From Agrypnia vestita (taxonomy: Eukaryota; Arthropoda; Insecta; Trichoptera; Phryganeidae), in assembly GCA_016648135.1 (NCBI GenBank), contig JADDOH010004219.1:62001-126000 (forward strand): a stretch of DNA of 64,000 nucleotides, read 5' to 3'. Each line of letters opens with the position of its first letter. Position 1 is the first letter of the stretch. A program made the translations under genes and the position numbers. The notes under the pieces are model-generated. The model was not told the origin of the DNA. It saw only the letters and a list, made by a program, of their open reading frames with translations, and ran no database searches. This document shows, piece after piece, positions 56,853 to 64,000 of this stretch.

Positions 56853-59800
56853 TTATTCCTCCACTTGCTCCTCTATCATATCCACAATGAAGAGCTGATC
56901 GGGTTCCTCCGTGTTGACTGCGATTCTATCCGTCTCTTGGTCATCCTCCATCATGCCATCAATGTCCTGTTCTTCTTTTACAGCGTGGACTAGTTGGACG
57001 TAAGTCTTCCTTGTATACTGTTCGGAAAAAGATTTCGCCGCATTTCCAGTTCCACACAAAGATATATGCTTGGTGAGAGAATTCTTGGCAAAATAGCCCT
57101 TTTGACAGTTTGGACATCTGAAAATAAAATATAAAAAAACATAAAAATTAATGGATAGCAGTAAAAATAAGATAAGTTCACACGGTGACCACTTTGATGT
57201 ATATTATTGATTCCCTATCAATGCAGCATATTATTTTGTAGGTGCATGTGATTTTCAACTACAATCAGGAATCTAACAAAAGAGAGTGAATTAGATTCTG
57301 TAGGCTAGTTAATGCATGCTTGTCTCTGACAAGACTAACACGCATGTGATCAATATTGGTGAAAGTTTGACAAGACTATGGTTGGGGTGTATAGTGTTGT
57401 GAATATAGTAGTGTAGTGTTGGTCCTGACGAAGAGATGGGTACGTCTCGAAACCGGTAGATCGTAAATCTGGTAGTGGTTTTTAATAAGTTAACTAACAT
57501 TCTGTTAAAATGTCTAACCACAAAGTTAATGCTTTAAATATTAATAATATTAACAAGAATTATTACTCCAGATACATCACCTGTGTGTAGAAAATGTAGA
57601 TGTAAAAAACAAATTTACTATCAACAATGCCTCATGGCAAAATTCATTCAGAGTTGAAAATCCATTTCTTCTGATAAAAAAATATTTTTCGAGGACTAAG
57701 TAAATTACTTTTCCAGTTGAGCTATGCTCTAGTCAGTTGATCGTTAGAAAAACCTATGGCATCTTACATAATATTATATTTCTACACTACAATGTAGAAA
57801 ATGGAAGAAAAAATTTTTTGATGACAGATGTCAAAACGAGGTCTACAGTTTAAACTGTCATCACCATGCTGATTCAACCAGCCCTTTCAAGTTAAAATAG
57901 CATAATTTAAGACTAAACCTGTAAGGAAATTCGAGAGAGCCATGTCCTGTCATATGCATCTTGTATTCCTGCCACGTCCCAAAAACGCGTCCGGCGGGGC
58001 AGATAGGGCACCGGCGCTGCACCCCCTCCGCTCCATCACCCTCCGTCCGCTCCCTGCGGTGGCCGCGCTCGTGCCGAACGAGCGCTGCCCGCGAGAAGTA
58101 TGCACTGGGGCATGTCGCGCAGCAGAAGTGTTTCTTGCCCGTGTGGATGTGCGTGTGACGCTCCAGCTCGCTGCGGCTGAAGTACTTTTTGGGGCAGGTG
58201 TCACACTTGAATCTGTTTAATTTAAAATAAACCTATAAAATGTCAACTACAACGAAGCATGAAAAATTTGTGAGACTTTGATTGGTTGGTCATTTACGTT
58301 TAAAAGTTTGTAATTTAAAAAAAAATTCTTCTGTAAAAAATGGTACCTGTATCTGTGTGTGGCTTTGTTCGGTCATCTCGGAATTTGGCAGTAAAAGTTC
58401 ATTATAAATCAGTTGTTCATTCTGTTCTGCATTCATGAACGACAGACACAGACAACGAACAACAGCTCACTCTGCACTCAACTATCTACTGTCCATCGAC
58501 AATTTCGAGACAAGCCTTATCTTGGGACACAAGGATAAGAATAGTGTAGTTAAGTCTTTTCGAGTATAAATCCGGAAGAAGCAAAAGATGTGGCGGCAAA
58601 CAATGTGTATTGTTCTATCTCAGTGATGATATATTAGTAAGTATTATTATGTATGTACAATAAGAATTAATTTACAAAGTATCTAATTAAATTCTCACAA
58701 AACAATAACAGAGTATTATGCACAATTATAAATTCAATAGCAGCAATGGTATAGAAAATACGAACAATTGCACGAATTGATGCGAATCACACCTATGTAT
58801 AAAAAAAAATTAAAATGAAAACAGCGCAAACCTCGGTTGCATACAGTGCTTCCGTACGTGAGCTGCGAGTGTTAGTCTATTCTTGCAAATAAGTTTGCAG
58901 ATGGGACAGTGGAACTGCATGCCGGCATCTTTGTGGATGATCTCGTGCGCCTTCAGGTCAGATTTGCGCTTGAAGCCGACTGCGCACATGGAACAGATGA
59001 AGCGCTTGTCTCCGTGTATGGGCATGTGCTGCCGTAATGTGGAATTAGAATAAAATGCAAGATCACATCCCTCGGAATTGCAAACAAACGGCTTCAAGCC
59101 GAGATGTTCTCTTTGGTGGGTTAAAAAACTAAATCTGTACCCAAATTGTTGATCGCACAATTTGCAAGTGATGTCCCTATCGCCGAACATGTAGTAAGGT
59201 TCCAAGTCTGTTCCGGCAATGTGCTCGTCGACATGCTGTCGCAAGGCTTTTGTGTTGTCGCACTTTTCCAGACAGAGCAGGCACTGGTTTCTCCTGCTGG
59301 CAGTCAGCATAGACGGGTAATCTTTCGTTTTTGTATGAGAAGAATTTGATTTTTTTCTCTCTGTACGTTGATTCCACGGTTTGATTTTGCTTTTCTTTTT
59401 AAGCGTAGACTCATCACTCCCTGTGGACTCCTCTTGCAGGCGTGTATTTAAAGTGTTTTCGGAGAATTGTGTGGGTGACATTGAATAATCATCATCACCG
59501 GAGGTCTCTTGCTCTTTGCGCAATGGAATAACATTCATATTGTCTTTAGACTCATATTTTTTTAAAACTTGTCCATTTTCACTAACTCGGATATTAATCT
59601 TGGTTTCTTTTTCTAGAATTTCATTTTCATAGCTCGGGTCTAAAGTTTCTATGTCGTATTTGTTTTCGTAGATGCCAGTATCCTCGCTTATGTTGTCCAT
59701 GAGAGCCTTTTGGGTTCGTAACACCATTTCCCGAAATTCATAACAAAATTCGATTTTGTATCTACACCTGTGGCATATCTTACTAGGAAAACTTTCATCT

Positions 59801-60033
59801 GGCTCCACCTGCAAAACATTATGATAAAATTATTGCGGCATCAATAAATTAAAACTATATCAATATTTAATTTAAAATGTATATATTACACTTATATTTG
59901 TTAAGATCTCAATTTGAGAAGGAACAGGAATATTCTCATTTCCACTGAATATCGAACTGAGCACTCCGTTAGACTGAAGGCAAAATCTGCAGACTGAATT
60001 AAAGTCTAAAACTAGTATAACATCGTCGGACAT
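56853..60033 (-). CDS. ZAD-domain C2H2 zinc-finger transcription factor, gene 2
   Basis: Four minus-strand exons, 60033-59890, 59808-58832, 58212-57919 and 57117-56853, give 559 residues with consistent phases. The ZAD cysteine pairs are CRFC (exon 1) and CHRC (exon 2). Nine C2H2-type fingers follow from about residue 221. Five are in exon 2 (including ITCKLCDQQF...HQREH and FICSMCAVGF...HEIIH). Three are in exon 3 (FKCDTCPKKYF...HTHIH, FCCATCPSAYF...HERGH, and an atypical CPICPAGRVFGTWQEYKMH). One is in exon 4 (CPNCQKGYF...HISLC, last ligand Cys). The tail is acidic (EEQVEE). Exon 2 runs open past its donor for seven codons to a stop at 58810, so intron retention would give a short form. It shares domain order and the ZAD-splitting intron with gene 1. 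Exact regulatory role unknown. Confidence 0.92.
57300..57560 (+). mobile_element. Penelope-like element, 5' fragment (plus strand) in ZAD gene 2 intron 3
   Basis: It ends in ATGTCTAACCACAAAGTTAATGC, the same ORF start (NHKVNALNINN) as the Penelope copy at about 53535. It is preceded by ACTAACATTCTGTTAAA and ACCGGTAG motifs shared with that copy's leader. Its own left limit is uncertain. Confidence 0.6.
57420..57463 (+). ncRNA. Candidate hammerhead ribozyme in the Penelope 5' repeat
   Basis: CTGACGA (57425-57431), then stem II GAGAT/GTCTC (57433-57437 with 57444-57448), GAAA (57449-57452), CCGG as a minimal stem III, and TA. Stem I is GGTC preceding the core with GATC following it (57459-57462). 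It has the same layout as the copy at 51772, with different stem II bases, as expected if the structure is maintained. One extra A lies before stem II. A CC/GG stem III with no loop would need dimerisation. Confidence 0.45.
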
Positions 60034-60441
60034 TTTTAAAAGGCGAAAATGTAATTATCGTAATTTATATTTTGCGCAAATCGGTCAAACTTCAGCGATA
60101 AACAAGCATAGAAAAGAGACATTTAAACCATGCCATATATAAACAAGCGAAGACTATATTATCATAGATTATATTCATTGATTATTAAAATATTTCTCTA
60201 TGGAAATGATTGCTGTCAAAATAGGGATATCGTAGAAAAATATACGTAAAGTAACAAGAAAAAGGTAGGTACATAAAGAAGATTTTGCCGCATATTTTCA
60301 TTGCGATCGTTGTCAAAATAATTTGTGGGTTTTTTATTAGACTTTTTTACCCATCCGAATTCATGTAAATAAATGAAACTTATGATGTATAGATAACAAG
60401 TATTTAGTAAAAGTGTCAAAGCTATAGAGCTGATGCACTTG

Positions 60442-60588
60442 TACAGTTGCCGGCAAACTTCTTGAAATTATTTGGCGTGGTGGGGGAATGCGCAGAAGAC
60501 GAAATTTGGGTCTCGCTGGTGGAAAGGTAGATGCGCAAACTTCCCCCCACTACGCCGTAGAATTTCAAGATGTTTGCCGGCTATTGTA
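60442..60588. mobile_element. MITE with about 50-bp inverted ends
   Basis: The left end GTTGCCGGCAAACTTCTTGA continues into GGCGTGGTGGGGGAATGCGCA. The right end is TGCGCAAACTTCCCCCCACT followed by ATTTCAAGATGTTTGCCGGC. Nearly palindromic, 147 bp, GC-rich for this region. Confidence 0.7.
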
Positions 60589-60674
60589 GCAGTAGATTAG
60601 GCGGTCTAGCTGCATGTAGTCTACTCAGAGTATCGTAGACTCTAAGGAATCGTAAAAAAATCAAAATAATTTAA

Positions 60675-60998
60675 CTAACTAACCATCACGCCGTTTCTCC
60701 GTAGGGGTAGGCAGAGAGGATTGAACGCCACACCACCTCTTCTTCTATCCTGGCACACCACTTTTGCTTCGACCACATTCATACATCTTCTCATACATGT
60801 TCTACGGTTGTTGCGGCTTTTAACAGGGCCATCCTCAAATACTTGTAGTACCTGATCGTGCCAGGTCTTTCGCGGACGCCCTCTATTCCTGTTGCCTTCA
60901 ACACTCGCCTCATATATTTTCTTAACCATCCTTTCCTCATTCATACGTTCCACATGACCAAACCATCTCAGCACTCCTTTCTTTATTCTATCTACCAT
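60675..60998 (-). pseudogene. LINE reverse-transcriptase C-terminal fragment
   Basis: It starts IKKGVLRWFGHVERMNEERM and continues GNRNRGRPRKTWHDQV, the conserved C-terminal (R-L-WFGHV-RM ... RGRP-K-W-D) block of insect LINEs. It is uninterrupted for 107 codons, so relatively young, but truncated at the 5' side. Confidence 0.8.
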
Positions 60999-61265
60999 AT
61001 CTAACTATACTATACTATATACTTACCAGAAAATATTAATAGACATTGAGCTCAGAAAGGAACCATAAATTCGAATTTATTTCATTTAAAAATACAAGTC
61101 ACAAAAACAGAGCTTTATTTAATAAAATGTATTTATATACCAGTAAATGTTAAATTTATGAAACCCATGTATCAAGTATGGCAATTTAGCAAAATAGTAA
61201 GTATAGTTTTTTAGGGATTCTTCGGTTTTAATAACTCAGAATTAGCTGCCGTTATTTTAATAGGA

Positions 61266-61490
61266 GTGAAAATGAACGGGCTCACCACATCCTGCTTACT
61301 ACACGCAGATGATGCAGTATTAGTGGCTAAAAATGAAGCTGATCTGCAGTGCCTGGTGTCCAGGATGTCCAATGTATGCGCGGGGAGTGAACTTCTGATG
61401 AATGTCAGCAAATCAAAAGGAATGGTGTTCGAGAGAGACAAAAGAGTGACTAAATTTGATGTAATCGTAAAAAATGAATATATGTTTCAT
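61266..61490 (+). pseudogene. LINE reverse-transcriptase catalytic fragment
   Basis: HADDAVLVAKNEADLQCLVS then NVSKSKGMVFERD is the (Y/H)ADD catalytic motif and its downstream block. It carries His in place of the usual first Tyr. It lies on the opposite strand to the fragment at 60675-60998, about 270 bp away, so a rearranged or separate insertion. Confidence 0.75.
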
Positions 61491-61499
61491 ATATCCCTA

Positions 61500-62590
61500 A
61501 AATATGGGAGCGGTGGCGGCCTTAATAATCGCGAGGCTCCGGGCGTAAAATTTTTACGAGTCCCTATTCCTTTGTACGAGGCCCTGCTCCTGCTCATTTT
61601 ATTATCTTGTATTGCACATAAAACTAATTTACGAACAGTTTTACGCAGTTTTTTAACAGTACACATTTTACCGTAAATACTGTTCACAAAGCGAAATTAA
61701 CTAAAACTTAATACAATTTTTATTTACGTGCTGAAAGATAATTTGGTACACAAACGATTATGTAGCGCATACAGTTTTTAGCAAACTAAGTGTAAGGTGA
61801 GGTGACCGAGGTGACTAGATTGACGAACGAAGTAAAACACAGGGATTCCCCGAGCGTAAATCGAAAACACAATGAAATGCACGGTCTTGTTAGGCGCATT
61901 CAAGTCTAATAAAGAGTTACAGCATTTTTTCTACTCAGCTTGTTACGCGAGGCCCATACAAAGAGCGAGGCCCCGAGCACTTGCCCTACTCGCCACCCCC
62001 TAAGGCCGCCACTGTATGGGAGACATGCTCCCCCCGAATCAAGTCATTCATACTGTGAGAATCAAGTCTCCCATTACCTATATGAAACGCTTGGCACTAT
62101 TCCCTTCCTATACTGTTGGTGGGATGATTACAAAATTTATTAACCAATGTGAATGGTTATTATACCAAGTAAGTTTACCCAATTAAATTTCTTGTCTTTG
62201 AGTATAAAAACATTTAAAATATGATATACAATAAGGGAATTAAAGGTAAAAAGTGCCCCCAGTGTCCTATATATTAAAAATATAAATCAGTGCATTCAAT
62301 CCTAACACAAAAACACGTTTAGCAGATCAGACGTAGCAGAATCTGTACTCGGCGCCTCCAAAAATATTTTTTATTTGAACAATGTTTTGGAAGCCCATGG
62401 TTTCGATTCTGATACCTGCAAAGGTGAAAATAAAAAACAACTGATAGCATTCAGTTCTAGAGTTAATAAAAAATATATAACATTTAAGTATTTTTTTGAA
62501 AAAAGTCCTTCATCCCCAAGAGAATTTTGAAAAATATTTTGACGTACCTACGACCTACGACCACCTACGACTTTCTTTCTATGCGTATCC
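61500..62590. other. Intergenic sequence, no gene seen
   Basis: There is a GC-richer stretch at 61930-62060 with frames that match nothing I recognise, and otherwise AT-rich sequence. Probably transposon debris. Confidence 0.4.
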
Positions 62591-62883
62591 TATTATAGTC
62601 CGTCCAACTTATCTGGAGAATAAAGGAGGGCGTCCCAATCGTTGTGGTACTGCCCATAGTCTAAAAATTATCTCATTTGTAGGGAATTTTATGCAAATTC
62701 GTTTTTTCTTAAACAAGTTATTAAGCAGTATAAGACACGATAAAAAACAAAAAATGTAAACTAACGTACAAATAAATTTATCAAAATATACATTCGTAAA
62801 ATACTCAACGTCACAAAATGGCGTTAAAAATCAAAGAATAATACAATTTTCAGGAAAAAAAACAAACAATAATAATTATTTTA

Positions 62884-63066
62884 GGCCGGCGCCACATTAC
62901 GCAGATCTTCCGCCGCGTTTTTTCCGTTGCGCCAAATCGGCAAAGCAAATAGATCGACCGATCATCCGGGTAGTGTGTTTAATAAGCGCATATTGTATGG
63001 AAAGAAATGTAGCGATGTTCCACGACAGAAGAGACGCGGCGCAAGATCCGCGCAGTGTGGCGCCGG
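62884..63066. mobile_element. PIF/Harbinger-like MITE copy
   Basis: It starts GGCCGGCGCCACATTACGCA after TTA and ends GCGCAGTGTGGCGCCGG before TTT. Same family as 54228-54377. Confidence 0.65.
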
Positions 63067-63144
63067 TTTTATTCGGTGTCTCATACCTAATGATCATGAC
63101 CACCATGTTTAACTCAGTAACTCCTAAGGATATCAATCGGTTTA

Positions 63145-63288
63145 GGGCCGTTGTATCAACTTGGTTAATAGTAATCTTTCGTTCAAAGCATAGATATTTT
63201 GCATTTTCCACCGATCAAACAACTCGCTCTCGTAAAAATCTATGCTTTAAATGAACTATTGCTATAAAGTAAGTTGATGCAACCAGTC
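63145..63288. mobile_element. Harbinger-like MITE (GGGCCGTTGTATCAAC ends)
   Basis: It begins GGGCCGTTGTATCAACTTGG after TTA and ends AAGTTGATGCAACCAGTC. The interior AAAGCATAGAT / ATCTATGCTTT is also inverted. The same terminus is found at 6404 and near 20522. Confidence 0.65.
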
Positions 63289-63433
63289 TTTAATGTGCAT
63301 AAATAAAAAAGTTTATTTTTGAAAAAAGATGTTCATACAAATGAACTCGTTAATGAATTATGTAATAAAAAGTATAAATAATAAAAATTCTATGTAAAAA
63401 AATTATCGAATAAAATATGTTCTAAAACTTTTC

Positions 63434-63782
63434 TCATCTTACGGCTTCTAATTCAATTTTTCCACTTCTCCTTGTTCTTTTTTTTCCGGGTGTAGATATT
63501 TTAATGCCCATTTCCACGGCCACTTTACCTTCTTTAACTATTTTGTAAATTGCCGATTCAGAAATACCTGAAGATATTGTATAATAGTAAAATAAAAAAA
63601 CTAAGTATGGGAAAATCATTATAACTGCATGGCAGCACTAACCTGAAGTGGCGGCAATAAGTTTATGAACAAAATCAAACGGTATAATTGGGGCTTTTAG
63701 ACGTTGTTCCTCTTCAAAAAACGTGTGCATTTTCAAGATTATTTCCCGAACACCGCTTTCAATGGTTTTGGCATGGTGACAT
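63434..63782 (-). pseudogene. Transposase-like N-terminal region, two exons
   Basis: Minus-strand exons 63782-63643 and 63567-63434 join in phase across a 75-nt GT-AG intron. They give CHHAKTIESGVREIILKMHT...LIAATSGISESAIYKIVKEG...STPGKKRTRRSGK. The helix-turn-helix (SGISESAIYKIVKEGK) plus a TPGKKR block resembles the N-terminus of a common insect DDE transposase family. A stop follows at 63434, so the catalytic part is missing. An AG acceptor before 63782 suggests further upstream exons. Confidence 0.5.
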
Positions 63783-64000
63783 CTAAAATTTTCTTAAAGA
63801 ACTATTGAAACAGTCGTGAACCCCTCTGTAAACAAAGGTCTGTCAGCTGTAGATAATCCAAGATGGCGTCGTTAGTTCCAAATTTGACCATTCTTCAGAT
63901 AAGTTAGACGGACTATATCACGATCCTTTCATACCAATAATCACAAATAATCGTAACTTTTTGTCTTATCTTATGATCTCTTTTCTATGGTCTTATCTGC

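Larger units (their letters stand above)
62594..63917 (-). mobile_element. 1.3-kb TIR element enclosing a transposase-like ORF
   Basis: The end TATAGTCCGTCCAACTTATC at 62594 has its inverted partner at 63891-63917, with 25 of 27 bases matching over the arm. It contains two nested MITEs (62884-63066 and 63145-63288) and the ORF remnant at 63434-63782. Superfamily not established. Confidence 0.6.

Noticed and set aside
57942..58220. 92-codon plus-strand frame in GC-rich sequence
   Set aside because: It is antisense to ZAD gene 2 exon 3, whose finger codons explain both the composition and the openness.
1..64000. CRISPR arrays, bacterial operons or prophage
   Set aside because: The sequence is clearly eukaryotic. 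No regularly spaced direct repeats with unique spacers were seen.

Overview
The window is AT-rich nuclear DNA of an arthropod, almost certainly an insect. The evidence is intron-split genes with close insect homologues, two ZAD-type C2H2 zinc-finger genes (a family characteristic of arthropods), and a dense mix of Helitron, hAT, pogo/Tigger, PIF/Harbinger-like, Penelope-like, RTE/LINE and tRNA-SINE debris. All exon models here were assembled by eye from splice sites, reading phase and remembered family conservation. No alignment or transcript was available.

Layout. (1) 316-24437, plus strand: the Rop/Munc18-1/unc-18 orthologue (syntaxin-binding SM protein), 592 residues. It has a full coding structure of 14 exons, and exon 4 exists in two alternative versions (8645-8748 and 10612-10715) of identical length and phase. 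Its introns are full of mobile elements. Intron 1 holds a Helitron-like end carrying two long arrays of heat-shock-element units. (2) 24438-28970: a long gene-free tract, probably the Rop 3' UTR and spacer. (3) 28978-31498, minus strand: a decayed Helitron with both termini recognisable and a broken Pif1-type helicase. (4) 31500-34800: MITEs, short tandem repeats and a SINE. (5) 34923-45670, plus strand: argininosuccinate synthase, 416 residues in 10 exons, with a GC-AG intron after exon 7 and a short upstream ORF. (6) 45888-46624: a deleted Tigger/pogo element with transposase remains. (7) 47655-51387, minus strand: a ZAD zinc-finger gene with nine fingers (856 residues, two exons). (8) 51690-53650, minus strand: a degenerate Penelope-like retroelement with reverse-transcriptase and GIY-YIG remnants and a candidate hammerhead ribozyme. 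(9) 56853-60033, minus strand: a second ZAD zinc-finger gene (559 residues, four exons, nine fingers). A second Penelope 5' fragment with a candidate hammerhead lies in its third intron. (10) 60440-64000: MITEs, LINE fragments, and a 1.3-kb terminal-inverted-repeat element enclosing two exons of a transposase-like ORF.

The four host genes have unrelated jobs: synaptic vesicle fusion, arginine biosynthesis, and two transcription factors. No operon-like or pathway clustering is apparent. ASS and the first ZAD gene converge, and the two ZAD genes are head-to-tail neighbours on the minus strand, which suggests an old local duplication. The most unusual signals are the heat-shock-element arrays inside Rop intron 1, the duplicated alternative Rop exon, the hammerhead motifs in the Penelope copies, and a 1.6-kb unclassified transposon present as an inverted pair about 19 kb apart, one copy in Rop and one in ASS.
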